Made by a program: the position numbers and the translations under genes
In this document: piece after piece, positions 40,301-54,055 of the stretch
How positions within the stretch are numbered: position 1 is the stretch's first letter
Layout of the letters: each line of letters begins with the position of its first letter
The notes under the pieces: model-generated
Told to the model about the DNA's origin: nothing
Database searches by the model: none
What the model saw: the letters and a program-made list of their open reading frames with translations, nothing else
Assembly (NCBI GenBank): GCA_905221605.1
Contig: CAJNDS010000625.1
Span: forward strand, 5,001 to 69,000
DNA: 64,000 nucleotides
Reading direction: 5' to 3'
From: Symbiodinium natans
Taxonomy: Eukaryota > Sar > Dinophyceae > Suessiales > Symbiodiniaceae

Positions 40301-43300
40301 ACCCTGAAAACCTAACCCCTAAACCCCAAGACCCGTAAGCCCTTAACCCCTTAATCCTGCAATCCTGTGACCTCAATTTAGGGGTCGGAATAATTACGAA
40401 GAACATTCCTTTATGGTCCCTATGTAATGATACTAGGATAACCCCCAACACCTTATTCAAATTCTTAAAGCCTCTATACTGATCACGTTCAACCCTCCGT
40501 GCATATCCCGGGGGAACACGGAGTTTGGGGGACCCAGGATGCCCAGTAGTGCCCTTTTTCCTTTTTTGTTTTGGAGGGGAGGGAGGGGGGGGGGGCTTAG
40601 GTAACCCCTTGAAGCAAAAACAGGCACCCTTTTTTAATCCTAGGTTACTGGGCACCCTAGCCACAGGCCACTTCCGCATAACAGGATTGGGGGGTATTCG
40701 GGTTGATAGGGTTTCTTAAGGGGTATAAGGAGGGACCCTAGAAGCAACCCTTAACCTTATTCCCCTAGACATATATAATATACATGCACCTTATATCGTC
40801 CCTATATACCTAAGTAGCCTCTAAAGAAGCCCCAAAGAACCTTACGATCCCCTGTAGGGTTCCCTCCTTTAGTCAGTTTTCGCACAGGCCAAGCTGGAAG
40901 AAGAGAAAGATGAAGAGAAGGCAGTTGAGGGTTTAGGGTTTAGGGTTTAGCGCTAGGGTTTAGGGTTTGTAGGGTCTAGGAAAGTTTCGTGTGGCCCTTT
41001 CTTCCGAACGTCACCGTACCCTCCCCCTTTGCACTACCCGAAACACTGCGCGAAGCTGCTACGCCCTAGACCCCCTAGACCCTAAACCCTGAGCGGAGAG
41101 TTAACCCCCTGGTTAGTAGGTAATTGAGTACCCATAGAATTCCTTAAAGGATACTTGGAGGTTCATGGGTACTTATAAGTAGTGTCTTTTTCAGGGCAGC
41201 TATGGTAATAGCCTTATTTAGGGGCTTCTAACCCTACATATTTCTACCCATGAAACCTTCAAGTAGCCCTAAACCCTAAAACCTAAACCCTAAACCCAAA
41301 ACCCTAAACTCGAAACCTTCAAGTATAGATGGGGGGGGGAGATAAGGTGCCTCATTGCCTCATTCCCTACTCAAAACCCTCGGGAGTGAAGCCAAGAGTT
41401 CAGTTTTGTTATGTTTTGACTTCGGGTTTAGGGTTTGCGGTTTAGGGTTTACGGTTTAGTCAGGACCCCTCTACATGGTTTTCGGGTTTAGGGTTTAGTG
41501 TTTAGGGTTATTCGGGGTCAAGGCTCTGCGCCCTCAACTTTGGCCCCAAACCCTTCTGGCAATTCAATTTGGGTTTCGGCCCACGGGATACAACACAATC
41601 CAAAGAACCCTGAGCGCCCTGCTTTTGGTAACGTAGGGGGTTCAATGTGATTAACGTACCCTGATTTTGCAACCCACGGTTGTTCTCGACCCCCAACAGC
41701 CCCTATGCCCAGAAGCTTGCAGAAGATTGGGGGGCTTCGGGTTTTTTTTGGAGGGTTTTGAGGGTTTTTGTGTTCTGCTGGAAGCCCACCAAGCCCATCT
41801 TGAGGCGGAGAAAATAGAGGAGAAAGCAGTCGCCGAGGACCAGCCCTAAGCCCGTTTCGGATCGAATTCGGAGGGTGTAGGCTTCGGGCTTTCTGCGGGT
41901 CATATGGTTCAAATTCTTGTAATTCTTGGTCTCGTAACGTTCCATTCATCGGGGTTGGAGAACGCTAAGCCCTAAAGTTCTATATCTCCCAAACCCTAAA
42001 CCCTAAACCAGCCCTGAATTTTGGGGACCCCCAAGCCCTCAACTTCTATGCCCAAGGCCCAGTAACACCCTGGAACCCCTTCAGCGTAAACCCTTACGAT
42101 ACTGATGATTGAAAGCGCTACTTCTGGTCCACTTCCCTGTCTTGCCCGGGAAAAGGCATTGACATCATGTGGGTTGAGGGTGTAGGGTTTAGGGCTACAG
42201 GAAAACCCAGGGTTCAGGGTGTTTGGGGTGAAGAAACATCAGGTTGTTTTTGCTCAACCCCCCCCCCCCCCCCCCCCGCCCCTCTGCAACTCTGCCCAGA
42301 ACCTGAATAGTTTAGGCCCGCCTGATGCTTGAACATCGGCGCTTTCTGCTGCCAGGCGGCACCGGAATCCTCCGTGGCGTCACCACCCGAGGCGCGCGGG
42401 TCTGTCTTGGGCCCTAAACCTGAAACCTGAAACCTTAAACCCTAAACCCTAAACCCTAAGCCTGGAATCCCTAAACCCCAAATGCATGTGGGCCTGCTTC
42501 GGCCACATCTGCCTTAATCTTCATAATTCCAGACCCTAGGCTTGTGTGTTGCACAGCACCCTGAACCCTCGTGCCTCAAATCTTGGGATGTCCCCCCTTA
42601 CACTAACAGTCCTTTATATGGATTATAACGGGGGGTGTACTATAATCACTATAGTAAGGACTGCTAGTACAAGGGGGAACATACCAACCTTAAGCCCCTA
42701 AAGCCCTTCCGCCCTTAATCACTTAACCCTAAGCCTCTTGTCACCCAAACCCTAAACCCCTCTCAACCCAAGGCCCAACCCAACGGCCCACGGAGACCCA
42801 CGCAGAGCCCGGTTTAGGATGTAGGGTTTAGGGTTTAGGGTTTAGGGTTTAGGGTTTAGGGTTTGAATCCTAAGCCTTAAACCCTAAACCCCAAACCGCC
42901 CCCCCCCCCCGTTCATGTGTCTGAATCGGGAATGTAGGTGTCCGTGGTTTAAGGGCTATCGATCAGGGGGATCGGGAGCTACTTAAATCCTTCTTGAGTC
43001 CGAGCTTATAAGAAGGACAGATCAGCTTCTTCTGCCCGACTAAGTTGGCTATAAATTTCTGCGGGCAGCCACTTCCACGACTTATGAGGGGTTTCTGATT
43101 CTGAAGCTATATATAGTGATTTCTCTAAGTCACGCTTCCTTTTGGTCCGTATTATGAGGCGGCCCCTCTTGTTTCGGGCGCCCCAAAAAGGACCAGAACG
43201 GAGAGAACTGACCACATACAGTAGCGTCTTAGGCAGGTTCAGCAGCAACTGTCGGCAACCATGTGGAGACCCCCCCCAAACCCTAAACCCTAAACCCTAA

Positions 43301-46300
43301 ACCCCTCCGAAGTATCCCCCGCGGTGTGCACGAGTGCTGGGCGGATGGTAGAGTCTGGTGCTCAGTAGGAGAACGCCAGACGCAACCCCTTCGGAATACT
43401 GCCCCTCCTCTTGATGCGAAATTTTTCCCTACCCATTAAGCAATACTCCCGAATCTACTCTAACATAACGAAAAGGGGAGTTTTTTAACAATTAAGGGGT
43501 AGGGGGGGCGGAGGTTAGTATTAGGGTAGGGGATTAAGGTGTCCCCCTTAAATCATGCAGGCGCCCGACATGTTCATGGAGGACAGGGCCGGCATGGAGG
43601 CATTGTTCGGAAGTGTTGCAGCCGGTTCAAATTTAGGGTTCAGGGTTTAGGGTTTAGGGTGTAGGGTTTCGGGTTTAGGGTTGCTGCCAGGTGTGTGGCT
43701 GCGCGTCTGCGTGTTCTGGACCGCCCCAAACCTAAGCCAAAAGGTCCTTCAAGCTATTCTTCGCCCTACACAAATCCTAAACCCTAAACCCTAAACCCTA
43801 CACCCCGCTGCAAGTTAAGAACTGCCAGGGTTTTTGGTCGGAATAAGGAGGCCCTCGGGAATTCCTAGGCAGTCATTGGATGTACAGGGCCCCGCCCCCT
43901 CGCCCCGTGTATCCGCCCTGCACCTTCGACGCCTACGCCCACTTCGCGGAGCGATGTCTACTCCTTTTGAGCAGGTAACTTCGAGAATCCTGGGGCAAAC
44001 CCGAACTCAGCGACTAAATGCTTAAGACCCCCCCCTCCCCCCAAACAGAAACACATCTTCCTTGTAAGGGTAATATGGGGATTATTTTCTTTTATGCTGT
44101 TGGGGTTTTTAAGCAGATCGTAGTCAGGGGATACCTTCCCATCCGCATTCGGCAGTACACCTACCTCCCCTTCTAGATGGACGGCACCGGCGATCTGATG
44201 ACCCGCGCCCAATACATGTGCGAAGCCGCTCAGCCGCTGAACTCACCCCGACGAGTGCTCTACGCCTTAGGGTTTAGAGTTTGAGGGTTGAGGATTTCGG
44301 GTTTAGGGAGGGTTTAGGCATCATGGGTCTGTACCACAACCTTTCCTCGCTGCCATGACAGTGTCTCTGGATCTATCGCCTGCTTTTGGTTCTCTTGAAC
44401 ATCGGCACCTGCACGAGGCCTTGTTGCTGTGTGATCCTGATCCGGCCGCCGGACGCACGTGCGCTCATCGAAACGTGTCATGATAAGATGGGCTACGACA
44501 TAGACCATGAGAGACGCTGTCGTGCCCCTTTGTTCTTCCCCTGGGAGAAAACAGGGTTTCCGGGACTTGCTTTCTCGATCATGGCCCCCCTCGACGCTTC
44601 TCCATTTATACACTATTATACACTGGCATATACGCTGGCAGAATTTCTCCACCTGAGTTTTCCCGCCTTGAAAACTCGCAAGCACCTAAACCCTAAACCC
44701 TAAACCCCAAGCCCCAAGCCCCAAGCCCTAAACCCTAAACCCTAAACCCTAAACCCTAAACCCTAAACCCCAAGCCCTAAGCCTAAGCCTTGAGCTCCAG
44801 CGTAGGCCTGGTACCCAATCGAAGGTAGGAGGCTTGTATCTGCATAGTCGAAGGTTCGTTTCTCCGGCGGTTTAGGGTTTAGGGTTTAGGGTTTAGGGTT
44901 TAGGGTTTAGGGTTTAGGGTTTAGGGTTTAGGGTTTAGGGTTTAGGGTTTAGGGTTTAGGGCTCAGGGTTTAGGGTTTAGGGTTTAGGGTTTAGGGTGTA
45001 TTCAGTCGCAAGCTGCATCTAGCTCTCGCAACATGGCTTCCTCTCAGACTCAGCCATCGACCGTCAGTCTGAGCCGCCCAGACCCAACACCCCAAAACCC
45101 CCAAACCCCAAAACCCCCAAACCCCAAATTCCTAGACCCTTAAACCCTTAAAACCCGAACTTTTAAGCCCTCAACCCTACACCCTTAAACCCTGGACCCT
45201 AAACCCAAAACCCGGAACCCAAAGCCCTTAAAACCCTGAATTCAACACCCTGAACCCTGAACCCTAGAACCTTAAGCCATGAACCCGAAGCCCTTAAACC
45301 CTAAACCCTAAGCCCCTGAAGCCTTACAAGCCCTCAATCCCAACACCCTGCGGCCTAGTCTTAAGGGGGTAGAAGGATACCTAAGTAGCCCTCAAATAAT
45401 AAACCCTAAATCACTCCTGAACCCTAAACCCTAGACCCTAAACCCTAGACCCTAAACCCTAAACCCTAAACCCTAAATTCTAAACCCTAAACCCCTCACA
45501 AGGGTCCCTCCTTCAGTCCCTGAATAATCTCTTCCTGGCGAAGCGGGGAGGATGCCTTCGGACCTGCCTTCACGGAGACTGGTGAGGCTCGGGAGATGAC
45601 CCAGCCGGGCTTTAGGGCCTTTGGGGTTTAGGGTTCAGGGTTTAGGGTTTAGGGTTTAGGGTTGGCCTGTGGGGTTTAGGGGCAATTTAGGCCCTTTAGG
45701 GTTTACCTGGAAGAACCAAAAATCTACCCTTTTGTGGTCATCCAAGAATCCCATAAGGAATATTGTGACAATAGCCCACAAACAGTTTTGGATTGCTACA
45801 GTAGGGTTTAGTGCGCTTAAACCCTTTCGCACTGGCAACCGCACCCCAATGGTCGACCGTGCAGCCTTTGGGCACTTCCCCAAATACGGGTACACCTAAC
45901 CCTAAGCCGTAGACCTTGAGTTTCACGTGGGTTCAGGCTTTCTGGTTTGGAGTTGGGGGCTTCGGGTGGTTCTACGCTTTATGACGTTTGTGCTTTGGTA
46001 GGCCGAGGTTGAGATGGTACTATTCACCAGGGGTGGGCTAAGCCCTAAATCTTAAACCCTAAACCTCAAACTGGTGCAGGCTGGAAAATGTCGTGTTCCG
46101 CGGTTCAGTGCACTCCGCAGATATACTGTACTTTGCATGCGAGTCCGACTTGGGATGTGAAGCACTTCACTTGGAGCTTGGACTTTGAATACCGTGGCCC
46201 TTCTAATTTCAAGATCACGGCTGCAAGCCTCAATTGGGTCAGCGACACGGGTCCTTCTGCATTTCTGGGCTTTAGCCATGGCGCAAGGGGGCCACGATGC

Positions 46301-49300
46301 ACGTTACGTCGAGGTCACAGAGTTCACCTCGGGCCCTTCCCCCCAGGACCAGAGTCAGAATGCTGACCCGGCCAGCGGCTCCAGGGGCCCGTCCACTCAA
46401 GACACAGGGCCTGGCCAGACTGGCGGTCCATGCCCAAACCCTGGGCGATTTCGTAGTTAAGTGGGAGACAGGATTCGGGCCTCAGTCAGGATTCCAGGAG
46501 TACCGGGAGGGGCTCCCTGAACCTCCCTCCGTCCGTCGAAGGTTTAGGGTTTCGGGTTCAGGGTCGGCATCCCAAACCCCAAGCCCTAAACCCTAAACCC
46601 CGAACCCTATGCTCAAGCCCCCAAAACCCCCCCAACACCCCCCCTAAACCCGCTAAACCCTGTCGTTGCCATCCCCCCAAACCCTAAACCCTCAACCCTA
46701 AACCCTAAGCCCTAAGCCCTAAACCCTAAGCCCTAAACCCTAAACCCTAAAGCCTAAAGCCTAAACCCTAAACCCTAAACCCTAAACCCTAAACCCTCTC
46801 TTTCTTATATATATTTAAACCTTCGGCCGATTTCGGCCACGGCCGAAAAGCCACGAACACTGGTCCCCCAGTGTTCGGCCGATTTCGGCCACGGCCGAAA
46901 AGCCACGAACACTGGTCCCCCCAGTGTTCGGCCGATTTCGGCCTGGCCGAAAAGCCACGAACACTGGTCCCCCCAGTGTTCGGCCGATTTCGGCCACGGC
47001 CGAAAAGCCACGAACACTGGTCCCCCCAGTGTTCGGCGATTTCGGCCTGGCCGAAAAGCCACGAACACTGGTCCCCCCAGTGTTCGGCCGATTTCGGCCT
47101 GGCCGAAAAGCCACGCAGTGTTCGGCCGATTTCGGCCTGGCCGAAAAGCCACGAACACTGGTCCCCCCAGTGTTCGGCCGATTTCGGCCCCTCCCCCCCC
47201 TCCCCCCCTTCCCCCCTCCCCCCTCCCCCCCCCCTCCTCCCCCCCCCCCCCACCCCCCCCCCCCCCCCCCTCCCCTCCCCCCCCTCTCTCCCCCCCTCTC
47301 ACTCCCTATCCTCACCCCGTCCCCTCCCCTAATCTGACCCTATTGTTCGTCGGTGGAAGGTTCAGTGGAAAACGTGTCCGAGTTGGGTAGGTACTCTGGG
47401 GAAGATGACAACCGTTTATTTTCTTAATGTTATGGGATTCTTTGGGCGGGTGGGTTTTTTTTCTGAGCCTGGAATGAATGCTAGAACAGTGACCCTCTAG
47501 ACCCTAAACCCTAAACCCTAAACCCTGGCCCAGGAGGCATCGTCCTTAGCAGAGGCCCCCGAAGCCTCGGAAGCTGCTGACGATGCCGTGGGCGACTCGG
47601 GGCCTTCACTGGGTTTAGGGTTTAGGGTTTAGGGTTTAGGGTTTAGGGTTTAGGGTTTCGGGATATGTCAAGCAGGGCGCCGTATTCTACAGGGGACATG
47701 TGGGTTTAGGGTTCAGGGTATATGGTTTATGGTTTGGGGTTTCGGGTTTAGGGTTTTGGGTTTTGTGTGGAGGGTAGTGCTGGAAGCGAGCTGCCTGCAA
47801 GCCCGGCAGACTTGCAAATCCTCAAGCCGTTGCTGCACTGGAGCTCCCAGATCTGGCTGTCACATTTTGCCTTTCTTAGACTTAGTGGCTGAAAGGATTT
47901 AGGGTTTAGGGTTTAGGGTTTAGGGTTCAGGGTTTAGGGAGCTGAATGAGTACACTTTACACTTCCTCGGATACGTGAGGCAACCGCGAAACCCTGAACT
48001 CTTAACCGAAAACCTCGGCGCCGTTCTGTTGTTGAAGGTAGCTCAATTGTCTGGTTCTGATAGGAACAGAACTGCTAGTTTGTTGCATATTCCTGAGTGA
48101 TGAACTGAAAGATGTAAGACTCAGCTTCAGAGCCATGCCGAATCTCACTTCCCCAACACTCTTTTCAACTTTTCCATGCGTGAGAGCTCGTTGCTTGAGC
48201 TTCATTCGCTTGGCATTCACTCAGTTAGTGGCGACTACCGGCTCTTGCGAGACGAAGCCCTAAACCCTAAACCCTAAACCCTAAACCCTAAACCCTAAAC
48301 CCTAAACCCTAAACCCTAAACCCTAAACCCTAAACCCTAAACACAACTGTGCGTCATGTCGACCACTTTGCGTAGACTTCCTGTCTTAACTTTACTTTCT
48401 TAACCTTGGGGACTAAATGAGCCCTAAAAGGGTTTATGGTTCATATACCTTAATAGGAATTATAGTACTCAGGGTATATGACCCCAATTTTAGGGTTCAT
48501 TTCGTCCCTAAGGTAAGTGGCGATGAAATGAGCTCGCACGTCGCGCTCACTCTATTCGTGCCGTAAAAATGCTCATCATGCTTACTGATTCAAGGTTCTT
48601 TACCCGGAGAACGAAGTGAGAACGCGAACGTAGTGAATCAATATACTGCGGGAAAGCAAGAGCAATAGTGAACCCGCGATTATATAATATGTTCCCTTCA
48701 CAGATAATTATTACTAGGGCGCAATGAATGCAAACAATTTCATTCACTTTTGTTCATATTTTGTCCAGTCCCTTCGTTTGTTCCCACGGCGTGCCAATAG
48801 TAACGCACGCGCCGTAAACATTAAATCCTGATAAATCCAGTAATAAGATCTCGGAGCTAGGGTGAATTTAGCTTACTAATGATTAAGCCGCTGAAAAATA
48901 TCAACCCCCCACCTCAACTCTCAACCCTCAACCTTCAACCCTAAACCCTAGACCCTAAGCCCGAAGCCCTAAACCCTAAACCCTCAACCCTAAACCCTAA
49001 ACCCTAAACCCTAAACCCTAAACCCTAAACAACCTTTCTTTTGAGGCTGAAGCCCCGGCCTCCGACGTTCCCGGCACAGAGGCTCCCGAGGAAGCTGCCG
49101 AGCCGGAGGCTTCCAGGGGTCTCAGGGGAAGGGGTTTAGGGTTTAGGGTTTAGGGTTTAGGGTTTAGGGTTCAGGGCTCAGGGTTCAGGGTTCAGGGTTC
49201 AGGGTTCAGGGTTCAGGGTTCAGGGGGTATGAAGGGGGGTATAGTAGAAGGTCTAAGGGGGACTCAAGGGGCTGGGGGGGGGGCTTAAGGGGGGTTTAGG

Positions 49301-52300
49301 GTTTAGGGTTTAGGGTTTAGGGTTTAGGGTTTAGGGTTTAGGGTTTAGGGTTTAGGGTTTAGGGTGCGGAGCTTCAACCAAGGCTTAGACCCCTGAAGAA
49401 TCTGCGCCGCACAGGCCAAAAACCCGCTCCCCCCCCAGACCCCAAACCCAACACGGTTTAGGGTTTAGGGTTTAGGGTTTAGGGTTTAGGATTTAGGATT
49501 TAGGGTTTAGGGTTTAGGGTTTAGGGTTTAGGGTTTAGGGTTTAGGGTTTAGGGTTTAGGGTTTAGGGTATCATCCCAAGCCCTAAGCCCCAAACCCTAA
49601 GACGTGGGATGTTCCCCCCTTAGACCACCAGTCCTGAAATTGGGATTACAATAGGGGGTACTCTAACCCCTATTAAGGAGTGTTCGTGTAAGGGGCAACA
49701 TCCCTACCTAAAATACCCCAACAGAACCCAAGAGGTTGTAGACAAAGCCGAGGTGACAGGTAGCTGGCCTTCAACCTTGTCGGGTATTTCTGCCGCGCCT
49801 CCCCAGAACCCCAAGGTTAGCCTTTGTATTCCTGGAAAACCTCAGCCAGTGATCAAGGAAACCCTAAACCCTAAACCCTAAACCCTAAACCCCAGACCCT
49901 AGGTGTGGAGTTGTTGGGCAGATGGTTGAAGGGAATGGGATGAAGGACTTTTCGCGGCATTGCGTCCCTAAACCCTAAACCCTAAACCTCATGGACCCTA
50001 AACCCTAAACCCTAAACCCTAAACCCCAGACCCCAAATCCCAAGCCCTAAACCCTAAACCCTAAACCCTAAACCCTGAAACCGAAGAGTGTCGACTGCGT
50101 GTGTTTTATCGTCTCTCATCCTCCAGCGGCGAAAGGCATCGACATCGACGCGCGCTTGCGCCGAGACAACAGGGTTTAGGGTTTAGGGTTTGGGGTTTGG
50201 GGTTTAGGGTTTAGGGTTTAGGATGGATCGTCACGGAACTGGGTGTCGGTGGAGCATGCGTTTTCAGTACACGCTGCGGAGGTCGAGCTACTGGGCAGGC
50301 TGGCGGAACATCCGGAAGTGAAGTCCGCAGTTGTGATCTACTCCCGGCGCGTGAACACCAACATGCTTGAAGACGACGCGGATGAGTTACGTGGCCGGTC
50401 GGTTCTGGGTCAGTACAACCTCCTGCACGGTTTTAGGGCGAAGACTCGGGGTTTGATATAAGTAGGGTTATCAGTAGGGTCACGATGGTTGTAACCTGAC
50501 TTAGGGGACTTCTATCCCTACTTATAAGCACCCACGAGCCTTCAAGTCGCCCTAAACCCTAGACCCTAAACCCTAAACCCCAAACCCTAAACCCTAAACC
50601 CTATCAACCCTGATTAGGAGCCCGCGACGTCTATGGAGCTGGAGAGGGAGGTGCCGGGGCAGGGATCCGTGGAGATTGTGGAAGGGTGCCCCAAGATCCT
50701 GGTCTTTTGTTTAGGGTTTAGGGTTTAGGGTTTAGGGTTTAGGGTTTAGGGTTTAGGGTTTAGGGTTTAGGGTTTAGGGTTTACAGTTTACAGTTCAGGG
50801 TTTAGGGTTTAGGCTTAGGGGCTCGTGGGTTTGAATGGCCAGGAATTTCCCGTCAGGTTCGTGGGCCCGTGGGTCCGACGTCAGCCCGAACATGGTCGGA
50901 AAAAAATGGCCCTCCATGCTTGGCCCGCTTAATCTACTACTTGCTTAAGAAAACCCCGCAAAAACATGAAGAATATTATTCCTTCTAAAGGGTTTTTGTA
51001 TATATATATATATCCCTATATTTTACATATATATATATATATTCATATATACATATATACATATATACATATATACGTGTATACATATATACATATATAC
51101 ATCTATACATATATACACACATACATATATACATATATACAGATTTACGTATATTGGGACTAATTTCTGATCTTTTTGGGGGGGCCCTGTATTGAGCAGG
51201 TCGCAGAACAGGATCCTTCTGCAACTCCTGGTAGTTCTCACACTCGCCACATCCTCTCACTTTGTAGTCAAAGCCCGAGGGTTTTTGTAGAATCAGACAA
51301 CAGCTCCTCTGCACCCGGAGCTCCTGGTATAAACCCTAAACCCTAAACCCTAAACCCTAAACCCTAAACCAAAAAACCGTAAACCCTAAACCCTAAACCC
51401 TAAACCCTAAACCCTAAACCCTAAACCCTAAACCCTAAACCCTAAACCCTAAACCCCCACCTGGCGCAAAAGTCCAGGACCCCGGGGTGTCCTCCAGTGT
51501 CCGCGGCCCAAGAGTTGTGCATAATTTGCGTCTACACAATGGGGTGTAGGGGCTGGGTTTAGGGTTGGAGGGGGGGCTTGTAGGGGGTTGAATGATAGCT
51601 TGTATGTATAGACGTCCTGATTACTTTACGTCTGACATGTTGACTGTCAGTGTCACTTGTTGATGACTTAGGCCTTGGCAGCCCTAAACCCTATAAGCCC
51701 CAAAGCCGAAAGGTCCCAAGATCTCCTGGGTTACGACCTTCCGGCCATTGATCCTGCCAGTGTCCCTCCCCATGAGAAGGAAAGGCTGTGCAACAAGATC
51801 CCGTCCACCGTGTACCTCAAACCACGGCGCTTGGACAATTCGGGAAACTGAACCAACCGTGGGCCACAAGCGTTTGAGGCTTGTGGCGCGGGTACAGCGC
51901 CCCCCCCCCCCCCCCCCCCCCAAATCCCCAAAACCCTGAACCCCTATAAGCTCCCAACCTTCACCCCTCAACCTTAGCTTTGACCCTCAGCCCCTGAACC
52001 CCTACAAATGTTCAACCCCTAACTCCCTGCAAGCCCTGAACCCTAGACCCCCAAAATCCCTCAACCCTTATCAGCCCTGAAACCACCTAATTCCTAAACC
52101 CTAAACCATAAACCCTAAACTCAAAACCCTAAACCCAAACCCCAAACCCTAAACCCAAACCCCAAACCCCAAACCCTAAACCCTAAACCCTAAACCCTAC
52201 TTAATTCCTAAAGCCCTACGGAGTCTCAGCCAGCTGAAGGCTGAGGGCCTTCCACCCGCGGAGGAACCGCAGCGTGAGCAGATGGTCGGCGGGCCCAGTT

Positions 52301-53317
52301 CCTGTTGGGGTGTGGGTTTAGGGTTTAGGGTTTAGGGTTTAGGGTTTAGGGTTTAGGGTTTAGGGTTTAGGGTTTAGGGTTTAGGGTTTAGGGTTTAGGG
52401 TTTAGGGTTTAGGGTTTAGGGTTTAGGGTTTAGGGTTTAGGGGGTATGGGGTTTGGGGTTTGGGGTTTGGGGTTCAGGGTTTGCGGTTCGCTTGTTCGGG
52501 TGTTTAGGGTTTAGGGTTTGGGTTTGGCTTTTGGGTGTCTAGGGTTTAGGGTTCTGGGTTTGGGTTCGGATATTGGGGGGGGGTTTAGGATTTGGCGTTC
52601 GTTTGTTTATTCTTTCATTTTTCTTTGGGGGGGGGGGGGGGGTTTGGGGTTTTGGGTTTTGGGGTCGGCTGTTTTTGGGGGGCTTTGGCGCTTCGGGCTT
52701 GGGTTTCGGCTTTTTTTGGGGGGGGGGTTGGGTTTCAGGTTTGCTCGGTTTTTTGTTGGTTGAGGCTTTGGGGGTGTGGGGGGGGCCCGTGCACCTAAAG
52801 CCGCACGCGCCAGGCAGAGATTTCCCTCCCACCTGCGGAGGACCCGCCGCGTGAGCAGATGGCAGCAGACCCAGCTGTGATCCAGGTAAACCCTTAACCC
52901 CTAAACCCCCAAAACTTGAGATGTTCCCCCGTACACGCACCGTCCTTAATCAGGGTTCTCATAGGGGGTACTCTAATCAACAACCCCTATTAAGGACTCT
53001 CAGAATCAGGGGGAGCATCCCAACCCTAAACCCCTAAACCCCTTGTCCCTGAAGCCGTAAACCCACATGAATCCCAGGGGTTTATGGTCCACATACTCTA
53101 CCTTGATTGAGGGTCCTGGTAGTGTAGCCTATGTGATCCCAATTTTCCGGGTTCATTTGGTCTCCCCAAGCTTGTTGTTCAGGTAAAGCCGCAGTAGGTT
53201 TCGGGCTTATGGGGGCATAGGGCGGAGTTCAAAGGGCGAGACTTGGTTTTGTGTGTACATATACATATATATATATATAGAAAATATGCAGAAGCATATG
53301 CACATGTCATCATGTGT

Positions 53318-53357
<40 letters not shown>

Positions 53358-53358
53358 G

Positions 53359-53417
<59 letters not shown>

Positions 53418-54018
53418 CTATCTATCTATCTAGGGTTGTGTAAGGTGAGTGCACACTGAGCCCTGAGCCCTCGGAATCTGTGTGTGTGTGTGACCTGTGC
53501 CAGGAAACAATCGAACGGAGCATCTCTGTGGCTCAGTCTGGCGATGGAGACGAGGAGGAGGCTCCGTGGACGTGGAGGGAGACTTGGGGATTTAGGGTTT
53601 AGGGTTTAGGATTTAGGATCTAGGGGTTAGGGTTGCTGGGTTCTGGGTTTAGGGTTTAGGGTTTAGGGTTTAGGGTTTAGGGTTTAGGGTTTAGGGTTGC
53701 TGACGAGCTTAGGGGTTTAGGTTGGATGTTCCCCCCGACACTAGCAGTCCTTAATAAGGATTATAGTACCACCTCTGATAATCCCGATTAAGGGCTGTTA
53801 GTATAACGGGGAACATCCCCAGGTTGTAGGGTTTTTGGGGGGCTTAGGGGTTTTCAGGGGTGTTGGATCGGGAAATCTTGAGAATTCGAGGGATGACCAA
53901 GGCATCCGAGGGCACCGAGAAGGCTTAAGCCCCAAACTCGAAGTACTGGCCCTCAACCCTACCATAGACGATAGACCCGATACTAACCCCAAACCCCAGA
54001 AGCCCTAAACCCTAAAAC

Positions 54019-54055
<37 letters not shown>

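Noticed and set aside
46789-47390. Long open frames on both strands around the minisatellite
   Set aside because: They come from a 52-53 bp repeat and a C-rich tract; the peptides are repeats with no family resemblance.
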